Shown: piece by piece, positions 23,657 to 36,812 of the stretch
How positions within the stretch are numbered: position 1 is the stretch's first letter
Layout of the letters: each line of letters begins with the position of its first letter
NCBI GenBank assembly: GCA_026261815.1
Contig: JAMPIT010000848.1
Location: 2,046,001-2,110,000, forward strand
From: Monarcha castaneiventris obscurior
Lineage: Eukaryota; Chordata; Aves; Passeriformes; Monarchidae
Direction of reading: 5' to 3'
DNA length: 64,000 bases
The notes under the pieces: generated by a model
The model's database searches: none
Told to the model about the DNA's origin: nothing
The model's input: the letters and a program-made list of their open reading frames with translations, nothing else
Program-made: the position numbers and the translations under genes

Positions 23657-26600
23657 CACAAGGACAGTCCCTTTCACAAGAGCAACTTTATCTGATGCAG
23701 CTAAACTTGCAGCTTTTGCTTCAAGCCCAGAACAGATGATGAGCACAGAACTCAAGGGTTCTATGCCCTTCTTTGCTTTCCGTGGCCACACAGAGCACAA
23801 CCTTACTTCCGCTCCCTGGAAGTCACTGGGTGGAATTAGGGCTATTAGGGAAAAGTGTAACTGGGCTCTTGGACAGAGCAGGGCCTGAGCAAGAGCAGAT
23901 GGGGCACAGGGAATACAGTGGTGAGTGGATCCAAAGCACCTGGCTGCAGCCTGCTCAGGCTCCCTTTCCCTCATCACTGAAGTGCTGCTTGCCAAGGCAG
24001 CTGGCACATCCCTGCTCCCAGGCTGGCACCTTCCTGAGCTGGGCTATACAGGCAGCAGGTGACATGGCAGCACCCACAGCACACCTAAAACATGGTGACA
24101 TTGGAGAAAGCAGCACATAAACGTGAAATCTTCAGGCTTCTGCAATACCAATCTATGTGCTTCTGGGAGAAGCCAAGAGGTTCGTTTTGATTTTCTGTTT
24201 AAATACCACTGTATGGCTTTAGCAGCTTTGAGACACAGAAACCCACATACTTTTTATCTGAACCTCCCCAATTCCTTTTACAAAGCCTCCAAGTCCCTGT
24301 GAGGGAGGGCAAATATTGTTAAGAACAGGCACAAACCAGAATGAGTATTTCACCTGTTAACAGCAAAGACCGAAGCTAAGTTCATTTTCACCTTCTCAGC
24401 TAACAGCTGCCCAGACAGACAAACCATGAACCCTCTGTGAATCCACAGAACTACCAAAAATAGGTATGAAGAGGCATAACCATGTACAGTGTCCACAACC
24501 CCAGTCCTCCTTTCTCCAGGTGCGATCTGGGATCTGTCTGCCTCCTTTGGAAGTCCATGTGGGTGTGTGCATTCTCATCACCAACACAGCCTCAAGTCCA
24601 GAGGCTGGTAAAGGCCTCCCAAGTATGTGCCATGAAGGAGACCTTATGAATGACCAGCGTGGTAGAAATGCAGTACTCTGGATCCAACACTTGTGCCATT
24701 CCTGGTCCCCAAGTGCTACCTGCTACAGATTTGCTAAGGAAACAAGACCAGCATAAAAATCAGTGCTGCTCTGCAGCTGTATCTTTGTTGCTGGTGGGTC
24801 TCAAAGGGTTCCACCTTCAGAGGTGTCCCAGTAAGAGAAGCACAACTGTTTCCTTCCCCTTCCTGCCATGGATACAGACAAACTGAAAATGTAGATGCAC
24901 AGGGGCCACCAATTGTGTCCACAGACAGTGTCCGTGCCACCAATGGCATCGAAACACAACAAGGAGTCAGATGTGTGCAAGGATACAAAAAACAGTCCCC
25001 AGGTGTAAAAGGTCCTACCCAAGGGACATAGGCCAATGACAGAGCTGAAACAACAATCCCTAACTCCTCACTTAACTCAGAGCACAGCCCATGAAAGGCT
25101 TCACTCAGCCCTCACAGCACTGGAGGAAGTTATGCTCTACCTGGCACCAAAGCGCAGACTGCAGGGCAGTAAGGGATGGTCACAGCCCTTCTTCTGCACA
25201 CTGAGCTTATGCCAGAGCTTTTTCTCCTGAAATGCCTCATCTCACTCTTTTGCTGGCACAGCCAGGCTGCCACAGAGAAAGCGCTCAGGAAGAATTTTAT
25301 GTTGCTTCTCAGTGGGGTGGAACAAGGTGTCACCTACAAGCTCCTACGGCCCTCTGAAAAGCAGCAGGGTGGGCAGCTTTTTTCCCCAGAGGAATTAGTT
25401 TATTCAAATCCACTGGCACCCAATTAAATTTTGTCTGCGTGGCTGAGAAGGCAGGGTTCCATTTTAAACAAGCTTTTCCCTTCCACTCTAAGCACCATCT
25501 CATTTCTTTTCCCCTTACTTCCTTTGTGTTATACCTGAACTGAGGGATGCCCTGCTGTCCCAGACACTGTCAAGCTGGGGTTGTTCCGCCTTGTTTCTCA
25601 GATAACACATGCCCTTCAGCATAATGCAAACCCCCATCATTCATGACACTGCCCAGGCTGTTGCCAAGTGAACAGGAGCAGATGTTTAAAGGGAAATGAT
25701 TTTTTATAGTGATCAATGCACTTTAATTACATCATTGTTCAGAGAGATTTCATTAGCTACTCTCTGCCTGATGATTTTTCTCCTGGTTTTGTTCTGTTCA
25801 CTTCTGCATTCACAAAGCCACATCATATTTTCCTGTATTTACTCTGTAACATTTTCCTGTGTTTTTTTAATCTCTCTTTTTTTTGTAGAGTATGTATTAG
25901 TTGCATTACAAACAGGTAACTTTTCACAGAACTGCCTGTCTGGCTGTGTGTGTCACGTATGTGCTCTGTTAGTGGCTTCGCCTGTTATGCACGCACCATT
26001 TACTGATTTATTCATGTGCATTTCTTGCCTATGGACTTCCTGACAAAAGTTTCTAAAATTCCATTTTTAATGATGGCAAGCTACAGAAAATAGTCAAATA
26101 ATGGAACAGGGCTGGTATTTAACACAGTAAATGACATGCTGGAGTGCAACTGATGAAAATATCAGGTCTTTGTTTTCTTTTTAGAGCAAAAACATTTTCT
26201 GGCTTAAGCAGTGTACAGTAAATCAGTAATAAAGTTTGCTGAATATGAGCTTTTATTAAAACCAGTGATGGCAGCATGTAGCATGCAGGGCTGACAGACA
26301 TCTGGAAGAGCTTTTGGCTTCTATAATTAAGAAGAACCTTGTGTGAATTTGTTGCTCAGCTTTTCCATTAGAATCCCCTACTCAAACCCCAGTATTTTGC
26401 CCTGAAAGTTAGCCCACAAAATCTCTGCCAAAAACAAAAACTTTTTTCTAACGTTTAGGAAGGAAAAAATAGAAATAGAGGTATTTTTTCAGTCATTATG
26501 AAGCTAGGAATGCCAGATTAAACAATTTAAGATTTTTGACTGAGGTGCTGGGGCAACTGGCAAATCACATATTCTTTTACAGTGATGTTTTGAAGGCAGC

Positions 26601-29160
26601 GATTCCAGACCCCAAGTCACGCCAGTCAAACGTGTGCTGAAGATCAAACTCCTGAGTGATCTCATCTCTCTCCAGCCAAGTACTCAAACATGGGTGTAAG
26701 GGCAATGCAAGGAGGGACCCAGTGTAAAGACTGAGTCCGCAAGGTGATGAGAACTCCACGGAAAGTGTTTTGAAAGGATGGAACAGGAAACCACCATGGC
26801 ATTGCTGGCAGATGGAACCATACCACAGCCCTGCCCAGCCCAACTGACAAGCCAGAAGGCACCAGCAGAAGATGAAGGAGTCTCCTTCCAAAGCTTGGAG
26901 CTCTGCTGCTCAGGCAGAACTTCAGCCCTCTCTCAGGCTGCTCTCACTCGTTATTAACATCCTCCCATAACACACCAAACACATCTCAGCCCCACGGGCA
27001 CTTCCATCCTCACTGTGGAGGCAGTGGACTTGCGCCTGGCAGTCTGCACTTTTCACTCATCTCTACTCCATTTCTAGGGTGAGAAGACAGAATTCTGGCT
27101 TCAATATCTATATGAATGGTAGAAAAAATGTTCAACAGAGACCTTTCAGGGCATTTTCACTAAATAAGACACCTGGGTAGTATGAGGTACCAGGGTAAAC
27201 TCAATGGCCAAATGATTAAGAAATTTCAGAGGGAATATGTGCAATGAAGAGCAGAGCATTTTCCCCAAAATGACAGCAGTCTGCAGGAGGGCATTTGAGC
27301 AACAGAAAGGACAGTTGGGAGTAAAAGGCACTCTGGGGGAGAAAAAGCTGGCATGGATGAGGGAAAAAAGGAGAATGAGCTCTGCATCTGTCATCAGTGA
27401 AGGAGCTGAAGAGTTAGGAGCCCTGCAGGTGAAAAAGAACTCCTCCCCTTGAGAAAAACCTGCCAGATCCTACAAAGGAAAAGACAAGTACTTCAAGGGA
27501 GTGAGAAACGGCAGAAAGTGTGTCCATGAGGGGAGAGGTAAATACAGAAATTACGCTCCCTGAGACAATCCCATGCAATGATCTTCTCAAGAATTTTTAC
27601 TTGTATCTGGATGGAGGCCAAATACAAGCTTAAAGCATCAGATCTTCCAAAACATATGCATATGCCAACACAGAGCCCTAGGCAGGAGTGGTACAAGCCA
27701 AGTCCTCTGTTTTCAGCTTTGCTGGGAAGGGGAGGAGTAGAGACAGAGATTGCAGCTGAATTGCAAGAGTAATATTTTTGCCTTGCTTCCATGACTTTAT
27801 CTGGTTTTAATTAGTTGATCAACTAAAAAACGGTGCAGATTGCTGAGAAGTACTTTATGACACCAGTGGTACTCATCACTAAAAAGACAAGAGTCTGATT
27901 CCCCAGTTTATTTCAGAAGTGAATCACACACACAAAAATCTGAAGATGGCTTTCTCACCCTCTGATTCAGAGAAAACAAACAAAACCCATCCCAGTCCTA
28001 AAAAGTTTGGGCTTAATTCATTCCTAGGAAATACAAGATTAATTTTTTTTCCCATATGGATAAAATTTTCAAAAGCACCTGCTATGCCTCATTAATTTTC
28101 ATTGGGAATTAAGACTTGTACTGTTTTAACTCCATGGGAAGCATAGTAGCTTAGGCAGCATTGCCAGGATATTTGGTTGCAAAATTCTGCTCCCAATTTT
28201 ACTTTGCTCCTGTACAAAAATAAAGGAATCATTCATAAGCAAAGAAAACAGTATTATCTTGCAGCCACCTTCCACGTGGTATAATCATAGGGAATCTCCC
28301 ACACTGAAGAATTTGGCTACTTCTATCCACACATTTCAAAAGCAGAGGAAAGTAATTTCATTTCCTCTGTCAGTACATTCCTCCCCACACTGTTTGGACG
28401 TCCTCCTCTCCATCTATAATAGATTCTTTGTTCCATTTCAAAAACTCAAAAATGCTTCAGCAGGTGAAAACCACGACCCTCTTTCCTCTTTTCTAATGAG
28501 TCTCAGTTCATCCACAAGCACATCTGATAGATGTATGCAGGAAAAGCCTGAGCAGGCATAAAGTTAAAGCTGGGCTGGCACTAATGCTCATGTCCAAGAC
28601 TGACAGTACAGCCCCGATGGCAAGATATCCTTTCAAGGTGACCTGCAGGGCAGATGCCTCGGGCTGTTTATATTCCTGAGAGCTGCTTTTTACTGATGTA
28701 ATTGCACAATAAAAGCAGCAGTACTTGTCTGGATTTATCATTGCCCAGCCTGTTTCAGACACAAAAGAAAGAGGACTCACAGCTGTAGCACAGCCCCTGG
28801 GGTAGGGATACAGAGCTGTATTTGCTTCCAGCACACATCATCTCAGGCTAAGGATGAAAACAAGAGAAACAAGACAGAAGTTATGGGATAGATAAGGAAA
28901 AAAATGGTCTGGGTTAACATTAAGATTTTCAAATTCCTCTTCGTTTTTAAAAAAATGTGTTAATTCTAAACAAGCTTAAGAAAAATAACTGAGAAAAAAT
29001 AACAAGATAGACCAATTATTTCACACTTCTGAAACCACTATTGTTTTAAAATAACCAAAGTATTCCATCACCTTTAAAATCTTTTCCCACATAGTTTCTG
29101 TCTTTTTTCTTTTTTTTTTTTTAAATGAGACAGTCTTTTTAATCAAAATTTTACTTTCAC

Positions 29161-29194
29161 TGGAAGTTTTCTGTCTTGAAGTTTTCTGTCTTGC
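29161..29194. repeat. short tandem duplication
   Basis: GAAGTTTTCTGTCTT occurs twice in direct succession. Confidence 0.85.
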
Positions 29195-29989
29195 TCTAAC
29201 CCATAGACCAGACATTAAAAAAGAGATGAAAATTCCTGTCTCCTGAATTTTTTAAGCCAAATTCACTTTACTTTTTTTTTGTGAAAGGGAAGTCAGCCTT
29301 AAGATTTTTGAGTGCTTGGAACTGGCACAAATAATTGCATGCCTTGTATCCCTGGAAGTCCTGAATTTCCAGAAGCATTGACTTGCTTCACCAGGCTTCA
29401 TCACCGGCTATTCCAGTCTGCTTTTCATTGATTTTTCTTTAAATACACAGTCTTTTTTTGTCGCAGACCTGTTAATTTAAAAAAAAAAAAAAGTAGGGTG
29501 TCTTCATAGAAATAAATGTAAATAAATTCCTCTTCTTAGCTAGACTCCACTCCTGCCTTCTCCAGGTGCTCTTTTTCTGATCCCCCCCCCGCAGACACGG
29601 AAGAGACTGAGATGAAAAAGGAGGATGAGCTGGGCTGTGATCCCCTGCATTTCCTGTGATTAACACGGGAAGAGATTGAAGGAGGACAGAGCAGGGGAAG
29701 CAGCAGCATTTTCTAGCTAAGCAGTCCACAGCAAAGGGGAGTCACTGCACATAAAAGCACACGAGACAAGGCACCTTCTCCACTCATTCTGAAAACACAC
29801 TCGAAGAGGCAGCTTGAAAATCTGAGTGAGCTCAGGTTGGGGTTCACACCACAGAGTTTCAACCTGGCAACCTGACCAGAAATACCTCATGACACTGGCT
29901 GGAGTCACTGGGTCTTTTAGAATTCATTTCAATAACAGTATTTCACTTATTCTAAGTCAAAATGAGAAAGCAGAATTTTTCACAAAGCC

Positions 29990-30006
29990 TTTTTTTTTTT
30001 TTTTTT
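29990..30006. repeat. T17 homopolymer
   Basis: A run of 17 T residues; no associated retroposon is recognised. Confidence 0.88.
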
Positions 30007-30503
30007 GGGTCTATTGGACCTATTTACTAAGTGGAGCAACACTTGCCAAAGCATAAAATTACTCCTCTCTCTTACTGTGAACAAGCAAGTACCAAACAGA
30101 TCAGGCTACACTGATAAAGAAACACTATGAGCTTATAGCCTACAGTGATTTGAAATATAAAATTGTATGCGTATGCATACATACAAATGTACATAAATAA
30201 TCTCTTTCAGCTTCCACATTCCTCTTTGACATTCACAAGCTTTTTAATTTCATCACACCTCTTCCTATTCAGATCCGTCAGGCATGCAAGGGCTGCATGT
30301 GACTGCAGAAAACCACTCCAGCAGCTCTAGCTGCAGAATTGGGACCCATAATGCTAAATAACTGCTTCCAGAGTCAGGGCTTTCCAAACCAAGTGCTGCA
30401 GAGTCCAGCTCGTGACACTTGTCACTATTTAGGCACCCCTTTCCGCTTTGAAGGACAACAGTTTTTACTCCTTCTCCTCAGAATCACAAGGGCTAAAACC
30501 ACA

Positions 30504-30536
30504 TATAAACATAAACATAAACATAAATATAAATAT
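30504..30536. repeat. ATAAAC/ATAAAT microsatellite
   Basis: Five to six hexamer units, the last ones changed to ATAAAT. Confidence 0.9.
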
Positions 30537-31257
30537 GCAATTGGAGTTTATTCCCCTCACTCACTCTTCTGCTTTCCCCTCACATGTTGTGGTGAGTCAA
30601 GAGCAGCATCTATGTTTGGACATGAAACTCTGGTCTTACCAGCAAAAAACTCATTCTCGGGGGTGTGTGTTTGCAGGGCCTTATTTTGTAAAACATTTGC
30701 ATCAATACACTGGAACATAAACCAATTACATAAGAAAAATTAAGCATCCAGACAGTACTTCAGCTCTACCATACCTGGATGAAGCAGAGACAATAAAGCA
30801 CTAAACATCACAGAAAAAAATATCTGCTTCAAAAAGCAGTGGAAAATCACAAACAGAAAACAGAGCTCTCCTTGCCCAGCTATGGAGCTTTGGGCACACC
30901 TGCCCAGACTCCAGTGGCATGAGAGAAACTGCTTTTAGGCAGTAATTTTTGTAAAATTAACTATTCAATGTGGCAATTAATAACTTCCCTGAAACTCTAT
31001 TTAATGCAGCAGGACAAGACAAATCATCACAAGTTGCACAGGGCTTGGGAGGGAAAGCACCTCACACAGCACACAGCTGGAGCTGCAGGGCAACAGGAAT
31101 TCTATCACTGCACAGTTTAATGCAAAGTTGGCCATCAGGCGGAACGAGTGCCAAGGGACAGCATTTTCCAGGAAGTTTAGAACATTTATACCATCCACAT
31201 CCTAACAAAAACCCCCTCATTGAAAAGGTAGTGATGCGTCACTCATGAAGCTGCCCC

Positions 31258-31359
31258 AACGCTCAGGTCTACAGGAAGGTGTCCCAGCCCAAGGCAGGGG
31301 GTTGGAACAAGACGATCTTTAAGGTCCCTTCCAATCCAAGCCATTCTGTGATTCTATGA
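31258..31359 (+). mobile_element. CR1 LINE, 3' fragment
   Basis: The sequence runs through GGCAGGGGGTTGGAACAAGA, then CGATCTTTAAGGTCCCTTCC, and ends CCATTCTGTGATTCTATGA. This is the characteristic 3' terminus of CR1, the dominant LINE of birds. Only about 100 bp remain, so it is a dead, 5'-truncated copy in plus orientation, antisense to EYA2. Confidence 0.93.
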
Positions 31360-31535
31360 AGTTCCCACAGAAAAATCAATGCATTAGAAAATACTTGCTC
31401 ATGCCACTTGAGCAGTAATACTCATTAAAATCCACAGGTAACTGTGTGCAGGAAAAAGTGGTGCTCACTCACACAGGAACAGTTCTCACAAAGGACACAG
31501 GGAGATTAATTGTCATAGAGAAATAGCAGAACAAA

Positions 31536-31655
31536 CCCTGGTCTGAGACTCAGAAAACCTGGGCTTTTCTCCCTGCTCTGCCCCTGGTAACTCAGCTGAC
31601 TCCTAAGCAAGTCCTTTGTGCCACCACTGTGCTTCCTGACCTTTCTGTCTTCCCT
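31536..31655 (+). mobile_element. probable MIR (CORE-SINE) relic
   Basis: The order of blocks follows the MIR core and tail: a GACTCAGAAAACCTGGG start, CCCTGCTCTGCCCCTGGTAA, AAGCAAGTCCTTTGTGCC and then TTCTGTCTTCCC. MIR has counterparts such as AGACCTGGGTTC, GGCTCTGCCACT and GGGCAAGTCACTT. Recognised by eye from family knowledge and highly diverged. Confidence 0.5.
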
Positions 31656-31773
31656 AGAGAAGCTGCAGGACAAGTGTTCCTCTTCTATGCATGTGAAGCA
31701 TTCACCAGTGGAACGCTGTCCTACTCTCTGTGAGACCTCCAGGTACTGCAGTGCTAAATAAACAGCAATAACC

Positions 31774-31824
31774 AAATATATCTATAAATAATAAATAATA
31801 AATATATATACATATAAATAAAAT
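31774..31824. repeat. AT-rich low-complexity tract (AATA/TA)
   Basis: Irregular AATA and TA units over about 50 bp. Confidence 0.8.
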
Positions 31825-34800
31825 TTTCCCTAGGGCTGCAGTTTACCTTGAAGTAACACAGGGCAGCTCCTACTGAATTCTTCCAATCACTATGAGATTG
31901 GGCAAGTTTCTCAGGACTATGTTAAGACCTCTGTAAAACTGGGAACTACAGTATAAATAGCCAATTAAGCTCTTTTTAGGGGCTGAAAAGTGCTCTGAAA
32001 TCTTTAGGTGAAATCTGTTACACTGCTGTAGTATCGATATCCGTACCAATGAATAATGACCAATGTGAACATGAGACAGCCAAGAAGGAGGCGAGGCATG
32101 AGAGCTGTCCTTCAGGGCATGTTCTCTCACTATTTTTGGTCCAAAAGCCCTCCATTCCCAGACTATGAGAATTTTTTCACCATTTTGATTTACTTCTCAA
32201 ACCTGTCAGAGTCCTGCAATGGCTCCAGCAACCCACTAAGAAAGGTAGGGCTGCCCCTTTATAACAGGCCTGTGTCAGCACCTCCATTCTCAGCCTGTAA
32301 AGGAGGAGCACTTGGGGAATAATAATTCAGAAAGAGCTATGGGAAAAGAACTATGAAATGTAAGTTAGTAAAAGACTTTGGATGTGAGGGAAAAGTTTAG
32401 CATAACAGTACAGGTGAGGCTGGAGTGAGAATGACGTATTCTCTCCTTGGTTAAATCCCTCAAGTCAGACTTTCTCCGAGCACAGAAGACAGCAAAGAGA
32501 AAAGTCTGTTGTGTGTGTAGAAGGTTGGAAGAATCTGTAACCCCTCGTTTTCCTTATCAATAAAAGAGCAGTGATGGTGATAAGATTATGGTACTTCTGA
32601 ATAGGACTGCTGTTAGTGCTACAATTTATGGAAACACCAGATTCACAAAGTTTAGACCATTCTGTGATCAACAGTGAATTTGTGGCTGGGTCATCTTCAA
32701 ACACATTGAATCAAACTAGTTAATCCCCATAACACAAGAGCTGCCCCCTCCTTTTGACGCTGCTTAACTCACTCGTCTCCATAAATGCTGTAGGCAAAGC
32801 TTGTCCAGCACTACTGCAACTGCTACCAAGGGCACTGCAGGTGCTCATTCAATACCATGTAACCCTGAAGCTGCTTCCCAAATGCATGGCCTGGATGAGG
32901 AAATCCAGCTGCACTCTGATATACTTTCCCTGTTTAGATACGAAGTCAGATTACCAATCTGGTTTTAGCGAATATTGTGGTTACATAAATCAAATTAATG
33001 AACTTTTAATACTCCCTTAGTCACAATCTTTTCTGTTTGAGAAGAGCAGAGGATAGTCCTGGAAGAAAGGCTATCATCCAGCTGAACTTCAAGAAGTTAT
33101 CCTTCCCTGCTCTTCTTCACAGATATAACTAAAGCCACCTTTTCCCTCCATTTTTGACTCTCAATAAAAATCAAATGTCACTATGAATAATACTTCTGTA
33201 GTGAAAGGTGGTTACCTCACCAGTAGGACTACTGAAATGTCAGGTTTTTTGTTCCTGTTTCTAAAACTGGAAGGCTCAAAAGGGATACTCTGAACCAAGA
33301 GACTGGCTGACAATGGCAGTTTATAGATGAAATTTCTCATTTTAAAGAGCCACAGCACAACAGCAGTGAGCACAGTAGCACAAAGTAAGTGCTACTTATC
33401 TTGGGGATGTTAGGAGAAAAAAGGACAATAATCAAAAGCAATGCTTGAGCAAACTGCACTTTAATTTGTTACTCATACCAATTAATAGTGTGGAAACAGC
33501 CAAGGGGAAAAGGAATCTACTCAGAGCAAATGCTCACAATGTTTTCCTTGATATTAACTCCATTAATAATTTGTTTCTGTGGGTATTTGAAAGTCAGGCT
33601 AAAATAACAATGTGGGAATAACAAATGGGACAGTGTGATTCACTTTGTATGTTCAGGTGGGCCAAGGTCTGATTTCCCAAGAGTTTTGGTGTGGCAATAG
33701 GCTGAAGCTTTTTTCTTTAAGCCCACGTGAAAGTTAACTCGGGCCCAAGTTCCCAAAGCTGTTGGCTGTTAGGTTTATTTTCAAGACAGAGGGAAGGAAT
33801 TTTTGGAGGGATAACCAGAGGATATTATCAAAGAGGAGTCACAGAGATCCTGCCATCCAGTCACTGACACTCTGCAGGACAGCATGGTAGTGAAAACCCC
33901 AAATAAAACAAATGCACCAACCCAATGCCATGCACACTAATATCCCTGTTTTCCTTTGCAAAGTCTGATCTGATAAAGAAAAACACTTCCTGAAAGTGCC
34001 ATTTTACGATATTAGACCTCAAATGACTTAACAAAGTACAGAGGGATACTGACATTTGAACTGCAGGAGTTTTGTTTTCCATCTTGTTTCTCCCCACTGT
34101 GAATATTGCATTTGAATAACTGAAATTTTTTAAAATCTCTTTTCCTCCTTTCACCGTGATGTAATGCAACTGTTGCACAAGAATAACAATGTAGAGCTGG
34201 TGGAGCCAAGTTTGGCACCAAGAGAGATTAGGGTTGGCACCAAACACCATGATCTTTAAAATAAATTTGGCAGCCGTAGCCCTTGCCACTGCTGCCATAA
34301 ACAGCAGTCAGGGCAGTAAATGGAAAAGTGCTGAAAGAGACCGTGACTTTGTTACTGGAACAAAGATGCCCGTTAGCCAACCACTTAACCTAACACCTTC
34401 TCATATATGAAAAGTAAAGAGTTTTACAATGGCATGTCAAAATTAGCAGCGGTAGCAGGGACCAAAGTGTAACATAACAGTGCCTTTCATCTGTCCATCA
34501 CACCAAACTGAGCCCACAAAAGCCACCAGCCAGCTACCTGTCAGCCAGGAGAATTAACACGCACAACTGCAACTTCCACTAGATTATTCAAAGAAAAATA
34601 CTTAATCTATACAAGAGCACATCTGTCTCAACAAATTTCTCTTTCCAGTACTTTTCAGTTATGCTTTCCCAGGAGGGCATTTGCTCCTACTCAGTGATGC
34701 TGGAACAGTTCTCTGGAAAGAGATGCCTATGTGTGTTTTTCTTCTTTAAATGCAGATGGAACAGAAGAGAAATGCAAGGTTTCCTCACTGTATCCCTCCT

Positions 34801-36674
34801 GGCTTGAACTGAAAGAGCGTGGGCTGATTTTCTCTGCTCTGTAAAAAGGGTCTGATGATTTGTGATGTGGACATCTGCCTGCAACTGGACAGACACCACC
34901 AGCTTATTTCACACAGACAACTAGACAGCCGTGTAATAGCAGCATCTTTCAATTGCTACTTAATTTGTTAAAAAAAACCCCCTCATTACTTAGCAGAAAA
35001 ACTCCATATTCCATCCCAAATTTCACTAAATTTAAGAATTCTTTAAGCACCAACTTTCAAATAAGGCACTGCCTTCATCTGTCAGATAAAAGCCAGAAGC
35101 ATGTGCTGAGCAGCTTTTTGCCACTTGCTTAGCACTAAAACACATAAGAACATTCAAGGCTGATTTCAAGCAATTCATCTGATCCTTAGTAGTGACTTTC
35201 ATCAATAGTACCAAGCACTCCTAATGGGATAGCCAGCATGGTGTTGGTGTACGGAGGCACACAGAAGTTACAGAATCTTTTTGCAGCTTATTATGGAATA
35301 GATGAAAAGCAAGAATTGGTTGAAAGGTGGAAACTTTTTTCCCCACTCCCAAAAATCAAACAAAATGGAAAAAATGGGATCTGATTACCGTGACCTAACT
35401 TTTTCTCCTGATGACGTCAAATTCTTCAAAAATCCGGTCAAACCCAAAAACAGAGGGCAACTTTCAATGACCAGAAACCATGGTATCTTTTATTAGTAGA
35501 TTTTTACAGCTTCAGTGACAAAGCTAGCGTGTTAAAGCCCACTTTTTTTCTCGAAAGAGCACTTTTCCTCCTATCATATTATACACCACTAACCCCTGGG
35601 ATTGCCAGTCTAACTCTCAAGTGCTGCTCTGTGACACAGCTCATCACCTCCAAGGCCACCTGGCAACAGCCACTGCTCCAGCCCAGTTTGGGACTGCTGG
35701 GAACAAGGGAGTGCTGGGATCCAAACCAGCAAGAGGCAACTGTGCCATTCACAGGACTGCAGGGCAGCTCGAGGTAATTCCTTGCAGGTACAGAAAATAG
35801 CAGCTACCTAAGAGTTCTTCCAGATATTCTAAGAAAAAAGAGTTTTATCACCTGTACAGATTAAGAAATCCAGCTGCAAGTAGAAGTCAGCTTACATTGC
35901 TTGAATATTTGAGGTGTGAAAGCTCACATGTGCCATCGAGAAGGTGGCTGCCTTACACTTAAAACTCAGATTTGATCTGCCATTTCCCTAGCGTAAAGGC
36001 AAATTTATCTCACACACATGGGACTTTAAAGGCCCTCACCCTTTCACAGCCAGAAGAGGTGCCTGACAGCCTGGTTCAACAATGGATGTGTTTCCTGACA
36101 TTGGATTAACTTCAGCTCATCACCTTCAGCGTAGCTTCTCTCTGGCACTTTTATGGAATAACTTCCACCACAGACAAAAGAATCAAAGTCATTTCCTCCC
36201 TCCAGCTACTACAGGATGGCACAGATATGTCCAATTCACTCACAAGCAGCATGCAAAGATGCTCTTGCTGACTCCAACTGTTTGCAGCAATGAGCTACCA
36301 TAAAATAAAAAATAAAATCAACAATGCAAAATACATGAATGGACTGTTTGGCTACCAAAAGAAATACAGCAGCTCACCTGTCTTTCCCTTTCACAGAAAA
36401 GCTGATAACTCTAGTGAAAAACAAGGGAAAAGGAGACTGTGCCTAACTTCAGATTGTGTTTTGATTTTTTTTTTTTTAAATTAGTGCATATACAGGAGTA
36501 ATGCAAAAACTGGAGCAAAGGTATCTGAGCTCAAGCAAGTTACAGTTCTACATTAATTTCCCCTCAAACACTAATTAGCCATTAGAAAATACTAACACAA
36601 ATAGAACTGCTGTTAGAAAAACAATTTACCGTTTTCTCTTGGGTGAAATTGTCAGAAACGGCAAATTTGATACC

Positions 36675-36812
36675 ATGGTCCAGTGGCCAGGGCTCCTTTA
36701 AAGGAGATTTGGATTCAGTCCTTTGTCAGCCACAGGTTTCCTTTTACCAGAGTAGCCAACTCCTATTTAACCAGCTTGCCTCTATTCCCCTTCTCTGTAA
36801 AACAGGGGTTTC
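36675..36812 (+). mobile_element. probable MIR (CORE-SINE) relic
   Basis: The blocks CCAGTGGCCAGGGCTCC, GATTTGGATTCAGTC, TTGTCAGCCAC and finally TTCCCCTTCTCTGTAAAACA correspond in order to MIR, including its CTCAGTTTCC-CATCTGTAAAATGGGG tail. Diverged, with no target duplication visible. Confidence 0.45.

Noticed and set aside
32539..32600. Possible fourth MIR tail (CCTCGTTTTCCTTATCAATA)
   Set aside because: Only the tail-like part can be matched by eye; too short and diverged to call.
33861..34298. 145-codon minus-strand frame
   Set aside because: Length is within chance expectation; no family recognised and no convincing splice sites around it.
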